The notes beneath the pieces were generated by a model. The model had not been told where the DNA came from. It saw only the letters and a list, made by a program, of their open reading frames with translations, and made no database searches. From the NCBI GenBank assembly GCA_902806175.1, contig CADCVQ010000160.1:1-64000 (forward strand): 64,000 nt of DNA. The letters are read 5' to 3'. How positions within the stretch are numbered: position 1 is the stretch's first letter; each line of letters begins with the position of its first letter. Both the position numbers and the translations under genes were made by a program. Positions 33,326-43,395 of this stretch are shown here, in pieces. Source of the stretch: an uncultured Solirubrobacteraceae bacterium (lineage in GTDB: Bacteria; Actinomycetota; Thermoleophilia; Solirubrobacterales; Solirubrobacteraceae).

Positions 33326-34009
33326 TCAGCGCGGCGGCAGCATGCGCTCGCGAGCGCGGCGCGCGAGGTCGCGCGCGAGCGCCCGTGCGTGCGCCGGCGC
33401 GTACCGCACATCGCGGCCGCGGCGATCGGCGACGAGCGCCGACGGAAGCAGCGCCGCGCCGAGCGCCCGCGCCGCCCGGTCGGCGATCTCGAGCTGGCCG
33501 ATCGCCGTCGGATGCACGACGTCGGGCAGCACGAGCGTCCAGCCGCCGAAGTCCGCCAGGTCCGCGAGGACTGCGCCGTGGCGCGCCGCGACGCGCCGTG
33601 CCGCGGCGTTGGCGATCGACGGCTTGGGCGCCGACGGCGGCCGGCCGAGGTCCTCGGGCAGCGTCAGCATGAGCAGGCGATCGGCGCGTGCCGCAAGGCC
33701 GCCGGCGACCGCGTCGAGGTCGCGCTCGTAGGCGCTCGCGTCGAAGTCGAGCGCGCGGACGTCGTTGACGCCCGCGTAGAGCGCCGCGACGTCGTGGCGC
33801 GCGCGCACGCGCGGAAGCTGCAGGTGCAGCACGTCGCTGGTGAGCGCGCCGTTGGCGGCGTAGGAGGTGAACGGCAGATCCAGCGCCCTGGCGAGCCACT
33901 GCGCCCAGGACAGCGGCGTGATGCCGAGCGCCATCGAGCCCTCGCCCACGGTGATGCTGTCGCCCAGGGCGACGAGCCCGAGGCCCTGCGGCTCGCCCGA
34001 CACCGTCAT
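33326..34009 (-). CDS. SGNH/GDSL hydrolase
   Basis: A 227-residue cytosolic SGNH hydrolase: ALGDSITVGEG (nucleophile Ser), YAANGALTSD (Gly block), YAGVNDVRAL (Asn block) and VLPDVVHPTAIGQ (catalytic Asp-His pair). It should be an esterase or deacylase. The ATG overlaps the stop of the upstream methyltransferase (ATGA). No signal peptide, so the substrate is intracellular. Confidence 0.9.
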   Translation of the reverse strand: MTVSGEPQGLGLVALGDSITVGEGSMALGITPLSWAQWLARALDLPFTSYAANGALTSDVLHLQLPRVRARHDVAALYAGVNDVRALDFDASAYERDLDAVAGGLAARADRLLMLTLPEDLGRPPSAPKPSIANAAARRVAARHGAVLADLADFGGWTLVLPDVVHPTAIGQLEIADRAARALGAALLPSALVADRRGRDVRYAPAHARALARDLARRARERMLPPR

Positions 34010-34947
34010 CCGGGCTTGCGTCCCGCGATCATCAGGTTGTAGAAGACCTGGGCGGGCAGGCGGCCCTCGAGCAGGGCGACGTCGACGCGCTGCAGGGCGA
34101 GATAGCCACGGAAGGCGTACTGGCGCCACAGCCACGGGATGTCGTCGGGGTGGGCGGTCGCCTCGAGCGTGCGGTTCACCCAGCCAAACCAGTTGGCGAG
34201 CAGCTCCTCGCCGCGGACGCGCACGTCGGCGAAGCCCGCGCCGCGCGCCCACGCGCCCAGCTGTTCGGGCGTGAAGGCGTGCACGTCGACGAACGCCTCG
34301 AGCGACTCGCCGTCGAGCGCGTCGTGTTGCGCCGGCGGTTGGCCCTGCGTGTCGGGGTACTCGTAGCCGTCGACGGGGCGCGCGCGCATGAGCCTGCGCC
34401 ACAGCGGTGCCGTCCGCAGCGCCGCCCGCTTGGGATAGGCGGCGATGCGGTCGCCCGTCTGCGACGGCTCGCCCGCGAACAGGAACTCACCATCCGGGCG
34501 CAGCACGCGCCGCAACTCGCTGAACGCCCGGTCGAGGTGGGGGATGTGGTGCAGCACCGCGTGGCCGAGCACGAGGTCGAAGGAGTCATCGTCGAAGGCC
34601 AGCTGCTCGGCGTCGCAGGCGACGGTCTCGACGACGACGCCGATGCGCCGCGCGTTGGCCTGCAGCGCGTCGAGCATCCGCGGCGAGATGTCGGTTGCGA
34701 CCGCGTCGCGCACGACGCCGTCCTGCAGCATGTTCAGCGTGAAGTAGCCCGTCCCGCAGCCGATCTCCAGCGACCGGCCGTACCGCGGCAGCGGCGTGCC
34801 GAGCAGCTTGTGCAGCTTGCCGCGCACCTGCTTGCGGCCGACCGCGCCGAAGTCGACGCCCCATTTCGTGTCGTAGCTCTCGGCGGCGGCGTCGTGGTAG
34901 CGCGTGTTGACGTCGCGGATCGCCTCGGCGGTGCTCGGAGCGGCCAT
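34006..34947 (-). CDS. Class I SAM-dependent methyltransferase
   Basis: 313 residues: RSLEIGCGTGYFTLNMLQDG (motif I), ATDISPRMLDAL, DDSFDLVLGHAVLHHIPHLD and ELRRVLRPDGEFLFAGEPSQ are textbook Methyltransf_11 motifs. The C-terminal 120 residues, with WFGWVNRTLEATAHPDDIPW, are subgroup-specific. TACACT 9 nt upstream supports the ATG at 34947 over a GTG eight codons earlier. Coupled to the SGNH hydrolase, which suggests joint processing of an acyl or methyl ester metabolite. Confidence 0.9.
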   Translation of the reverse strand: MAAPSTAEAIRDVNTRYHDAAAESYDTKWGVDFGAVGRKQVRGKLHKLLGTPLPRYGRSLEIGCGTGYFTLNMLQDGVVRDAVATDISPRMLDALQANARRIGVVVETVACDAEQLAFDDDSFDLVLGHAVLHHIPHLDRAFSELRRVLRPDGEFLFAGEPSQTGDRIAAYPKRAALRTAPLWRRLMRARPVDGYEYPDTQGQPPAQHDALDGESLEAFVDVHAFTPEQLGAWARGAGFADVRVRGEELLANWFGWVNRTLEATAHPDDIPWLWRQYAFRGYLALQRVDVALLEGRLPAQVFYNLMIAGRKPG

Positions 34948-34956
34948 GGCGGCGGC

Positions 34957-34962
34957 AGTGTA
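34957..34962 (-). promoter_or_regulatory. -10 box (TACACT) for the methyltransferase operon
   Basis: On the minus strand TACACT ends 9 nt before the ATG at 34947. Confidence 0.4.
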
Positions 34963-34992
34963 GTGGCCCACTGGTGCGCCGGGCCTCGGCGC

Positions 34993-36234
34993 CTACGCGC
35001 GGCCGGCTTCCTCGGTCGCGGCGCGCAGCCGCTTGGCGTGCTCGGCGGTCAGGGCGCCCGGCGCCATCTGCCAGCGCCACGAGCCCGTCGCGCGGCCGGG
35101 GATGTTCATGCGCGCCTCGCTGCCGAGGCCGAGCACGTCCTGCGCCTGCACCATCGCCAGCCGCGCCGGCGACGAGTAGGCCAGCCGGATGACCGACCAC
35201 CAGGGCTCGCGCTCCTCGACGCCCGCCGCCGCGATCTGCTGCCCCGCCGCGTCGCGTGTCGGCGCCGGCAGCGACTCCCACCAGCCGCGCAGCGTGTCGT
35301 TGTCGTGCGTGCCCGTGTAGACGACGCTGTTGTGCTCGTGGTTCTCCAGGCGATGGGGCCCGTGCGGATCGTCGGGATCGAAGCCGAACTGCATGACGAC
35401 CATGCCCGGAAAGCCGAGCGAGCGGCGCAGGCGCTCGACGGGCTCGGTGATGACGCCGAGATCCTCGGCGATGACCGGCAGCGCATCGAGCTCGAGCGCC
35501 GCCGCGTGAAACAGCGCGCGGCCCGGGCCGCGCCGCCAGCGCCCGCCGCGTGCATCCGACGCCCCCTCGGGCACGGCCCAGTAGGCGACGAGGCCGCGGA
35601 AGTGGTCGATCCGCGCGACGTCGAAGAGCTCGAAGGTGCGCCGCAGCCGCTCGGTCCACCACCTGTAACGGCGTCGCTGCAGCGCCGGCCAGTCATAGAG
35701 CGGGTTGCCCCACAGCTGGCCCGTTTGGCTCAGCGCGTCGGGTGGCGCGCCGGCGACCTCCCCGGAACGAAAGAGCCGAGGCCAGGCGAGGTGGTCGGCG
35801 CTCCCGGGCGCGACGTAGATCGGCACGTCGCCGATCAGCCCGATGCCGTGCTCGCGCGCATACGCACGCAGCGCGCCCCACTCGCGATCGAAGCGCACCT
35901 GGTCGGCCGCTGCGCGCCGGCCACCCGCCACGGCCTCCCAGTCGCCGATCCAGAACGACTCGCGCGCGCGGAACTCCTCGATCTCCTCGCCGGAGACCGC
36001 CGCGCCCGGGTCCGCGAGCAGGCCGCGCCACGCGGCGAACGCCGACGTTGCCTTGTACGGTGAGCGAGCGCGGTCGGGCGGGCCGAGCGGCAGCATCTGC
36101 CACCAGGACTGGCCCGCCGCCACGAGCCAGTCGACGAAGCGGTAGGCGTCGTCGCCGAGCCGGCCGGCCGGAAGGCTCGTCGGATGCAGCTGGACGCCTG
36201 CTGATCGGTTTGGAAGCTGCACGTTACGAACCAT
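34993..36234 (-). CDS. malQ: 4-alpha-glucanotransferase (GH77), short form
   Basis: A 413-residue GH77 enzyme, shorter than usual (about 500 or more). HPTSLPAGRLGDDAYRFVDW opens it, GDVPIYVAPGSADHLAWP follows, RIDHFRGL carries the nucleophile Asp, IAEDLGV the acid/base Glu and THDNDT the third acid. It transfers maltosyl/glucanosyl units between alpha-glucans, complementing the divergent glgE operon. Only 24 nt separate its ATG from that of glgE. Confidence 0.92.
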   Translation of the reverse strand: MVRNVQLPNRSAGVQLHPTSLPAGRLGDDAYRFVDWLVAAGQSWWQMLPLGPPDRARSPYKATSAFAAWRGLLADPGAAVSGEEIEEFRARESFWIGDWEAVAGGRRAAADQVRFDREWGALRAYAREHGIGLIGDVPIYVAPGSADHLAWPRLFRSGEVAGAPPDALSQTGQLWGNPLYDWPALQRRRYRWWTERLRRTFELFDVARIDHFRGLVAYWAVPEGASDARGGRWRRGPGRALFHAAALELDALPVIAEDLGVITEPVERLRRSLGFPGMVVMQFGFDPDDPHGPHRLENHEHNSVVYTGTHDNDTLRGWWESLPAPTRDAAGQQIAAAGVEEREPWWSVIRLAYSSPARLAMVQAQDVLGLGSEARMNIPGRATGSWRWQMAPGALTAEHAKRLRAATEEAGRA

Positions 36235-36258
36235 CCGAAACGGAGAGAGTGTCAGGGA

Positions 36259-38229
36259 ATGCCCGCGCCGAAGACCGCGAAACCACCGCCGCGCCGCGCG
36301 AGCCCCGTGGCGCCGCCGCCGCCCCGCATCCAGATCGGCCGGCCGGCCCCGATGATCGACTGCGGCCGCTATCCCTCCAAGCGGACCGTCGGCGATGCCG
36401 TCCAAGTCAGCGCCGACATCTTCGCCGACGGACACGACGTGCTGCGCGCGGTCGTCCGCTCCTGCGCCCCCGGCTCCAAGCGCTGGGTCGAGAACCCGAT
36501 GGCCCGCACCGACGCGCACATCGACGGCGACCGCTGGGCGGGCCGGTTCCAGGTCGACGTCCTGGGCCGCCACGCGTGGACGATCGAGGCGTGGACGGAC
36601 GCCTTTGCGAGCTGGCGCGAGGAGCTGCGACGCAAGATCGACGCCGGCCAGGAGAACCTGTCGGGTGAGCTGTCGGAGGGCGAGGTGCTGCTCGCGCAGG
36701 CCGCCGGGCGCGCCAAGGGCCCCGACCGCAAGCTCATCGAGCGCGCGCTCGCGTCCCTGCGCGACGACGGCGCCAACCCGCAGATCGCGCTGGACCCCGA
36801 GCTCTTCGCGGCGATCGCGCGCGTTCCCGACCGCAGCCGCTCGACGACGATGGTCCCCACGCTGTACGTCGACGTCGACCCGGTCAAGGCCCGCTTCGGC
36901 ACGTGGTATGAGCTCTTTCCGCGCTCCTGGGGCGGCTTTACCGGCGTCAGCGAGCAGCTTCCCGAGCTCGCGCGGCTGGGCTTTGACGTGCTGTACCTGC
37001 CGCCGGTGCACCCGATCGGCATGACGAACCGCAAGGGCGCCAACAACAGCCTCGAGGCCGGCGCCGGCGATCCCGGCTCGCCCTGGGCGATCGGCGACGC
37101 GACCGGCGGCCACGACGCCCCGCATCCCGAGCTCGGGACGATGGAGGACTTCGACACGATGGTGCGCGTCGCCCGCGAGGAGGGCATCGACATCGCGCTG
37201 GACTTCGCGATCCAGTGCTCCGCCGATCATCCCTGGCTGACCGAGCACCCGGAGTGGTTCAACCGCCGCCCCGACGGGACGCTGAAGTACGCCGAGAACC
37301 CGCCCAAGAAGTACCAGGACATCTACAACGTCAACTTTGACTGCGAGGACTGGCAGGGCCTGTGGAACGCGCTGCGCGACGTGCTGCGCTTCTGGGCCGG
37401 CCACGGCGTCAAGGTCTTTCGCGTCGACAACCCGCACACGAAGCCGCTGGCGTTCTGGGAGTGGGTCATCGGCGAGCTGCGCTCAGAGCACCCGGAGATC
37501 ATCTTCCTGGCGGAGGCCTTCACCCGCGCGGCGATGATGCGCCAGCTCGCGAAGGTCGGCTTCAACCAGTCCTACACGTACTTCACGTGGAAGAGCTCCA
37601 AGTGGGAGCTGATGGACTACGTCACCGAGCTCGCCACGAGCGGCATGCAGGAGTACTACCGGCCCAACTTCTTCGTCAACACGCCCGACATCCTCACCGA
37701 GGAGCTGCAGCACGGCGGGCCGCCGAAGTTCGCCAGCCGGCTCGTGCTCGGCGCGACCCTGAGCCCGACCTACGGCGTCTACTCGGGCTTTGAGAACTTC
37801 GAGCGCGTGGCGGTGCGTCCGGGCAGCGAGGAGTACGAGAACTCCGAGAAGTACGAGATCAAGAAGCGCACGCTCAACGGGCCGCTGCTGTCGCTGATCG
37901 AGCGCATCAACACGATCCGCAACGAGAACGAGGCGCTGCAGCACCTCGACAACATCCAGTTCCTCACGACGGAGAACGACGCGCTGATCGCCTACGCCAA
38001 GCGCACCGGCGACAACATCATCATCGTCGTGGTCACGCTGGACCCGGTCAGCGCGCAGGAGGGGATCGTCGTCATTCCCTACGGCCTCGGGCTGCCGCCC
38101 GTCTTCACCGTCACCGACCTGCTGTCGAACGAGAGCTTCGACGACTGGCGGATGGGACGAAACTTCGTGCGGCTGGACCCGTACCGCGTCGCGCATCTGC
38201 TGCGCGTGAGCACGAGCACGCCCTCGTGA
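36259..38229 (+). CDS. glgE: Alpha-1,4-glucan:maltose-1-phosphate maltosyltransferase
   Basis: A 656-residue GH13 subfamily 3 enzyme that extends alpha-1,4-glucan with maltose-1-phosphate. The N-terminal beta domain ([13 protein letters not shown]) and helical insertion are followed by a TIM barrel with [36 protein letters not shown] (nucleophile Asp) and [10 protein letters not shown] (acid/base Glu). The first 30 residues are Pro/Arg-rich. It heads a compact glgE-treS-mak-glgB operon with overlapping genes. Confidence 0.96.
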   Translation: MPAPKTAKPPPRRASPVAPPPPRIQIGRPAPMIDCGRYPSKRTVGDAVQVSADIFADGHDVLRAVVRSCAPGSKRWVENPMARTDAHIDGDRWAGRFQVDVLGRHAWTIEAWTDAFASWREELRRKIDAGQENLSGELSEGEVLLAQAAGRAKGPDRKLIERALASLRDDGANPQIALDPELFAAIARVPDRSRSTTMVPTLYVDVDPVKARFGTWYELFPRSWGGFTGVSEQLPELARLGFDVLYLPPVHPIGMTNRKGANNSLEAGAGDPGSPWAIGDATGGHDAPHPELGTMEDFDTMVRVAREEGIDIALDFAIQCSADHPWLTEHPEWFNRRPDGTLKYAENPPKKYQDIYNVNFDCEDWQGLWNALRDVLRFWAGHGVKVFRVDNPHTKPLAFWEWVIGELRSEHPEIIFLAEAFTRAAMMRQLAKVGFNQSYTYFTWKSSKWELMDYVTELATSGMQEYYRPNFFVNTPDILTEELQHGGPPKFASRLVLGATLSPTYGVYSGFENFERVAVRPGSEEYENSEKYEIKKRTLNGPLLSLIERINTIRNENEALQHLDNIQFLTTENDALIAYAKRTGDNIIIVVVTLDPVSAQEGIVVIPYGLGLPPVFTVTDLLSNESFDDWRMGRNFVRLDPYRVAHLLRVSTSTPS

Positions 38230-39896
38230 TGCAGCCGGCCGGGCAGTGGTTCGAATCAGATCCGCTCTGGTTCAAGACGGCGATCTTCTATGAGATCCAC
38301 CTGCGCGGCTTCTTCGACGGCACGGGCGACGGACACGGCGACTTCCGCGGCCTGAGCGACAAGCTCGACTACCTGCAGTGGCTCGGCGTCGACGTCATCT
38401 GGCTGCTGCCGATGTACCCCTCGCCGCTGCGCGACGGCGGCTATGACATCGCCGACTTCTACGGCGTGCATCCCGACTACGGGACGATGGACGACGTGCG
38501 GTCGTTCATCGAGGCCTCGCACGAGCGCGGCATCCGGGTGATCGCCGATCTCGTCATGAACCACACGTCCAATGACTGCGAGTGGTTTCAGGAGGCGCGC
38601 TCGAGTCCCGACAACCCCAAGCGCGACTGGTATGTCTGGAGTGACGACTCGACCCGCTACAGCGAGGCGCGGATCATCTTCGTCGACACGCAGACCTCCA
38701 ACTGGACATGGGACGAGAAGGCCGGCGCCTACTACTGGCATCGCTTCTTTCACCACCAGCCCGACCTCAACTACGACAACCCCGAGGTCCGCGAGGCGAT
38801 GCTCGACGTCCTGCGCTTCTGGCTGGACGCCGGCCTGGACGGGTTTCGCCTGGACGCCGTGCCCTACCTCTACGAGCGCGACGGCACGAACTGCGAGAAC
38901 CTCGACGAGACGCACGCGTTCCTCAAGGTCGTGCGCAGGACCGTCGACGACGAGTATCCCGACCGGGTCCTGCTCGCCGAGGCCAACCAGTGGCCGGCCG
39001 ACGTCGTGCAGTACTTCGGCGACGGCGACGAGTGCCACATGGCCTTTCACTTCCCGGTCATGCCGCGCATGTTCATGGCGCTGCGCCGCGAGGAGGCCAC
39101 GCCGATCCTCGAGATCCTCTCCCAGACGCCGCACATCCCATCCAACTGCCAGTGGGGCCTGTTCCTGCGCAACCACGACGAGCTCACGCTCGAGATGGTC
39201 ACCGACGAGGAACGCGACTACATGTACTCCGAGTACGCCAAGGACCCGCGGATGAAGCTCAACGTCGGCATCCGCAGGCGCCTCGCGCCGCTGATGGACG
39301 GCGGCCGCGACGAGATCGAGCTGCTGCACGCGATGCTCTTCAGCCTGCCGGGCTCGCCGGTCCTCTACTACGGCGACGAGATCGCGATGGGCGACAACGT
39401 CTACCTCGGCGACCGCGACGGGGTACGTACCCCCATGCAATGGACCGGCGACCGCAACGGCGGCTTCTCACGGGCGGACTTCGCGCAGCTCTACGCGCCG
39501 CCGCTGATGGATCCCGTCTACGGCTATCAGGCCGTCAACGTCGAGGCCCAGCTGCGCACGCCCTCGTCGCTGCTGCGCTGGCTGCGGCGCTTCATCGCGC
39601 TGCGCAAGGAGCACCCCGTGTTCGGCCTCGGAAGCTTCGAGGCGCTGACGCCGGCCAACCCGAAGATCTTTGCCTGCGTCCGCACCTACGAGGACGATGT
39701 CGTGCTGTGCGTGCACAACGTCGCGCGCTCGGCGCAGGCGGTCGAGCTCGACCTGTCCTGGTACACGGGGCGCCGTCCGGTCGAGCTGTTCGGACGCTCG
39801 CGCTTTCCGAAAATCGGCGAGTTGCCGTATCTGCTGACCCTCGCTCCGCGCGGGTTCTTCTGGTTTGGGCTGGAGGAGGACGATGAGCCTGCCTGA
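38226..39896 (+). CDS. treS: Trehalose synthase (maltose alpha-D-glucosyltransferase)
   Basis: A 556-residue GH13 enzyme that interconverts trehalose and maltose. The N-terminal [52 protein letters not shown] (nucleophile), LLAEANQWP (acid/base) and [13 protein letters not shown] are diagnostic. The GTG start overlaps the glgE stop (an ATG lies at 38229). Maltose made here is phosphorylated by the next gene product. Confidence 0.96.
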   Translation: MMQPAGQWFESDPLWFKTAIFYEIHLRGFFDGTGDGHGDFRGLSDKLDYLQWLGVDVIWLLPMYPSPLRDGGYDIADFYGVHPDYGTMDDVRSFIEASHERGIRVIADLVMNHTSNDCEWFQEARSSPDNPKRDWYVWSDDSTRYSEARIIFVDTQTSNWTWDEKAGAYYWHRFFHHQPDLNYDNPEVREAMLDVLRFWLDAGLDGFRLDAVPYLYERDGTNCENLDETHAFLKVVRRTVDDEYPDRVLLAEANQWPADVVQYFGDGDECHMAFHFPVMPRMFMALRREEATPILEILSQTPHIPSNCQWGLFLRNHDELTLEMVTDEERDYMYSEYAKDPRMKLNVGIRRRLAPLMDGGRDEIELLHAMLFSLPGSPVLYYGDEIAMGDNVYLGDRDGVRTPMQWTGDRNGGFSRADFAQLYAPPLMDPVYGYQAVNVEAQLRTPSSLLRWLRRFIALRKEHPVFGLGSFEALTPANPKIFACVRTYEDDVVLCVHNVARSAQAVELDLSWYTGRRPVELFGRSRFPKIGELPYLLTLAPRGFFWFGLEEDDEPA

Positions 39897-41151
39897 CCGC
39901 ATCGACGGCCCGCTCGCGGCGTGGGTGATGAGACAGCGCTGGTTTGCCTCCAAGGCACGCGCGGTCGCCGCCGTCAACGTGCTCGAGCGCGTGCAGCTCA
40001 GCGAGGACCCGCCGCTGGCCCTCGAGCTCGTCGAGGCCCGCTTCCATTCCGGCACGCACGAGCTCTACCAGCTGCTTCCCGGCGAGGGCGAGGCGGGCGT
40101 GCGCATACTCGCGCGGCTGCTCGGCGACGAGGCACAGATCGCCGGCGTCAGCTTCCACGGCGGACTCGAGCCGACCGGCGACGTGCGCGCGATGGGAGCC
40201 GAGCAGTCCAACTCGTCGATCGTCTTCGGAGAGCAGCAGGTGCTCAAGCTCTTTCGCCGCGTCGAGCCGGGCGTCAACCCCGAGCTCGAGATGCTGCGCT
40301 TCCTGTCGGCGCGCGGCTTCGAAGCCGTCGCGAAGCTCACCGGCTGGTACGACATCTCCGGCGAGCTCATGCAGGCGACGCTCGGGATCATGCAGGAGTT
40401 CGTCCCCGACGCCCACGACGGCTGGCAGCGCGCGCTCGACGACCCGATCGGGGTGCTGGCGCGTCTGCCCGAGCTCGGCGCTGCGACCGGCCAGATGCAC
40501 AGCGTGCTGGCGTCAGATCCGACGGACTCGGCATTCGCGCCCGAGGAGCCGAGCACCGAGGCGCTGTCGCTGCTGACGGCGACGATCGACGAGCAGATCG
40601 AGCAGGTCTTCCTCGACCTGCGGCCGGGGACGCCGGGCCTCGAGCCGATCCTCGGGCGCGGCGAGGAGGTCCGCGACCGCCTGCAGCTCATGTCGCACGT
40701 GGGCGTCGGCGGACGGCTGATCCGCCATCACGGCGACTACCACCTCGGCCAGACCATGTTGGGCGACAAGGGCTGGACGATCCTCGACTTCGAGGGCGAG
40801 CCGGCGCGCTCGCTGCTGGACCGCCGCCGCAAGCGCTCGCCGCTGCGCGACGTCGCGGGGATGCTGCGCTCGTTTGCCTACGCCGCATCGGCGGCGGAGC
40901 TGCTGCGCGGCGCGCCGGCGCCCGCCGGGTGGGAGGAGCAGGCGCGCGAGGGGTTCCTGGAGGCCTACCTGGAGACGGTCGACCAGTCGCTGCTGCCCGC
41001 CGGGCGCCCTGCGACCGACAAGCTGCTTGCGATCTTCGAGCTCGAGAAGGCGGTCTACGAGCTGCGCTACGAGCTCAACAACAGGCCCGGTTGGGTGCCG
41101 ATACCGGTGGCGGGCATCGCCCGGCTGCTGCAAGAGGAGGTCCCCACATGA
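39883..41151 (+). CDS. mak: Maltokinase
   Basis: A 422-residue kinase giving maltose-1-phosphate for GlgE. The N-terminal [13 protein letters not shown] cap, the aminoglycoside-phosphotransferase-like catalytic [12 protein letters not shown] and metal-binding [12 protein letters not shown], and the [17 protein letters not shown]-terminus are typical. In many genomes Mak is fused to TreS; here it is free but overlaps treS by 14 nt, with GGAGGAGG as ribosome site inside treS. Confidence 0.95.
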   Translation: MSLPDRIDGPLAAWVMRQRWFASKARAVAAVNVLERVQLSEDPPLALELVEARFHSGTHELYQLLPGEGEAGVRILARLLGDEAQIAGVSFHGGLEPTGDVRAMGAEQSNSSIVFGEQQVLKLFRRVEPGVNPELEMLRFLSARGFEAVAKLTGWYDISGELMQATLGIMQEFVPDAHDGWQRALDDPIGVLARLPELGAATGQMHSVLASDPTDSAFAPEEPSTEALSLLTATIDEQIEQVFLDLRPGTPGLEPILGRGEEVRDRLQLMSHVGVGGRLIRHHGDYHLGQTMLGDKGWTILDFEGEPARSLLDRRRKRSPLRDVAGMLRSFAYAASAAELLRGAPAPAGWEEQAREGFLEAYLETVDQSLLPAGRPATDKLLAIFELEKAVYELRYELNNRPGWVPIPVAGIARLLQEEVPT

Positions 41152-43391
41152 GCGCTTCGCCCGTGAGCACCGCCGACCGCGATCGGCTCGTCGCCCGCGA
41201 TCACCACGATCCGCACGCGATCCTCGGCGCGCACGAGTCCGATGGCAGCGTGATCATCCGTGCGCTGCATCCGTCCGCCGCGGCGGTCGTCGTGCAGCCC
41301 GAGGGCATCGAGCTGCAGCGCGTGCATCCCGGGGGCCTGTTCGAGGGTGAGATCCCAAGCGCGTCGATCGGGGCGGGCGGCGCGTCGTTCTCCTACGAGC
41401 TCGAGGTCCGCTACCCCGACGGCGCCACCTGGACGACGCAGGACCCCTACCGCTTCGCGCCGACCCTCTCCGACCTCGACGAGCACCTGTTTCGCGAGGG
41501 CCGACACGAGCAGCTGTGGTCGAAGATGGGCGCGCACGTGCGCGAGATCGACGGCGTCCGGGGCTCGTCGTTCGCCGTGTGGGCGCCGGCGGCGCGCTCG
41601 GTCTCCGTCGTCGGCGACTTCAACTTCTGGGACGGGCGCCTGCACATGATGCGCACGCTCGGCGGCTCGGGGATCTGGGAGCTGTTCGTGCCGGTCGTCG
41701 GCGACGGCGCGCGTTACAAGTTCGAGATCCGCACGCAGTCCGGCGAGCTGCTGCTGAAGGCCGATCCCTTCGCGTTCGCGACCGAGCTGCCGCCGCAGAC
41801 GTCCTCGATCGTGCACGAGTCCACATACGAGTGGAAGGACGCCGAGTACCTCGCGGCGCGCGCGTCGGGGACGCCGCACGAGCGCCCGATGTCGGTCTAC
41901 GAGGTGCACCTCGGCTCGTGGCGCCGAAACCCGCTGGAGGACAACCGCTCGCTGACGTACGTCGAGCTGGCCGGCGAGCTGGCGGCGTACGTGTCCGATC
42001 TCGGCTTCACGCACGTCGAGCTGCTGCCGGTCATGGCGCACCCGTTCAGCGGCTCCTGGGGCTACCAGGTGACGTCCTACTACGCGCCCACGCCGACCTT
42101 CGGCGGGCCCGACGACTTCCGCGCCTTCGTCGACCGCTTGCACGAGAGCGGGATCGGCGTGCTGCTGGACTGGGTCCCGGCGCACTTCCCGCGCGACGAC
42201 TGGGCGCTCGCGCGCTTCGACGGCACCGCGCTGTACGAGCACGAGGATCCGCGTCGCGGCGCGCACCCCGACTGGGGCACGCTCGTCTTCAACTACGGCC
42301 GCAACGAGGTGCGCAACTTCCTCGTCGCCAACGCGCTGTTCTGGGCACGCGAGTTCCACGCCGACGGCATCCGCGTCGACGCGGTCGCGTCGATGCTGTA
42401 CCTGGACTACTCGCGCAAGGAGGGCGAGTGGGTTCCCAACCAGTTCGGCGGGCGCGAGGATCTCGAGGCGGTCGCCTTTCTCAAGGAGCTCAACGAGGTC
42501 CTGCACCGCGACGAGCCCGGCGTCGTCAGCGCCGCCGAGGAGTCGACGGCGTGGCCGGGCGTCTCGCGGCCGACGTACCTCGGCGGGCTGGGCTTCGGCT
42601 TCAAGTGGAACATGGGCTGGATGCACGACACGCTGGCCTACTTCCAGCAGGACCCGATCCACCGCCGCTACCACCACCACGAGCTGACGTTCTCGATGGT
42701 CTACGCGTTCACGGAGAACTTCATCCTGCCGCTGTCGCACGACGAGGTCGTCCACGGCAAGGGCTCGCTGATCGACAAGATGCCCGGCGACCCCTGGCAG
42801 AAGCTCGCCAACCTGCGCTGCCTGTACGCCTACATGTGGGCGCATCCCGGCAAGAAGCTGCTCTTCATGGGACAGGAGTTCGCCCAGGCGCAGGAGTGGA
42901 GCCACGAACGGTCGTTGGACTGGCACCTGCTCGAGCAGGGCGAGAACTCCGGCATCCAGGCGCTCGTGCGCGACCTCAACCGCGTCTACCGCGCCACGCC
43001 GGCGCTGTTCGAGGTCGACTTCGACGGCAGCGGCTTCTACTGGATCGAGCCCAACGACGCCGACGCCAACGTCGTCGCCTTCGCGCGCGCCGGGCAGGAT
43101 GCTGCCGGCGAGGTGCTCGTCTGCGTCGCGAACCTCTCGCCGGTGCCGCGACCGGGCTACCGGCTCGGGCTGCCGCGCGCGGGCCGCTGGGTCGAGGCGC
43201 TGAACACCGACTCGGCCTTCTACGGCGGCACGGACAGCGGCAACCTCGGCGGCGTGGACTCCGAGTCGCTGCCGTGGCACGGCCAGCCCTGCTCGGCCGA
43301 CGTGTCGCTGCCGCCGATGGGCGTGGTCTGGCTCGTGCCGGAGCAGCGCCCGGCGCCGGCCCGCGCCGGCGCCGGCACCCCGCGCTCCTAA
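41148..43391 (+). CDS. glgB: 1,4-alpha-glucan branching enzyme
   Basis: A 747-residue GH13 branching enzyme with two N-terminal CBM48-type domains (DHHDPHAILGAHE and SSFAVWAPAARSVSVVGDFN), then EVHLGSWRR, GIRVDAVASMLYLDYSR (nucleophile Asp), SAAEESTAWPGVS (acid/base Glu) and PLSHDEVVHGKGSL. It introduces alpha-1,6 branches into the GlgE product. ATGA overlap with mak. Four nucleotides separate its stop from the convergent SpoIIE gene. Confidence 0.97.
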   Translation: MSASPVSTADRDRLVARDHHDPHAILGAHESDGSVIIRALHPSAAAVVVQPEGIELQRVHPGGLFEGEIPSASIGAGGASFSYELEVRYPDGATWTTQDPYRFAPTLSDLDEHLFREGRHEQLWSKMGAHVREIDGVRGSSFAVWAPAARSVSVVGDFNFWDGRLHMMRTLGGSGIWELFVPVVGDGARYKFEIRTQSGELLLKADPFAFATELPPQTSSIVHESTYEWKDAEYLAARASGTPHERPMSVYEVHLGSWRRNPLEDNRSLTYVELAGELAAYVSDLGFTHVELLPVMAHPFSGSWGYQVTSYYAPTPTFGGPDDFRAFVDRLHESGIGVLLDWVPAHFPRDDWALARFDGTALYEHEDPRRGAHPDWGTLVFNYGRNEVRNFLVANALFWAREFHADGIRVDAVASMLYLDYSRKEGEWVPNQFGGREDLEAVAFLKELNEVLHRDEPGVVSAAEESTAWPGVSRPTYLGGLGFGFKWNMGWMHDTLAYFQQDPIHRRYHHHELTFSMVYAFTENFILPLSHDEVVHGKGSLIDKMPGDPWQKLANLRCLYAYMWAHPGKKLLFMGQEFAQAQEWSHERSLDWHLLEQGENSGIQALVRDLNRVYRATPALFEVDFDGSGFYWIEPNDADANVVAFARAGQDAAGEVLVCVANLSPVPRPGYRLGLPRAGRWVEALNTDSAFYGGTDSGNLGGVDSESLPWHGQPCSADVSLPPMGVVWLVPEQRPAPARAGAGTPRS

Positions 43392-43395
43392 GAGC

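Noticed and set aside
39921-41147. N-terminal extension of glgB giving a 1156-residue frame
   Set aside because: The extension is a shifted reading of mak, which has clear kinase motifs; the glgB ATG at 41148 overlaps the mak stop.
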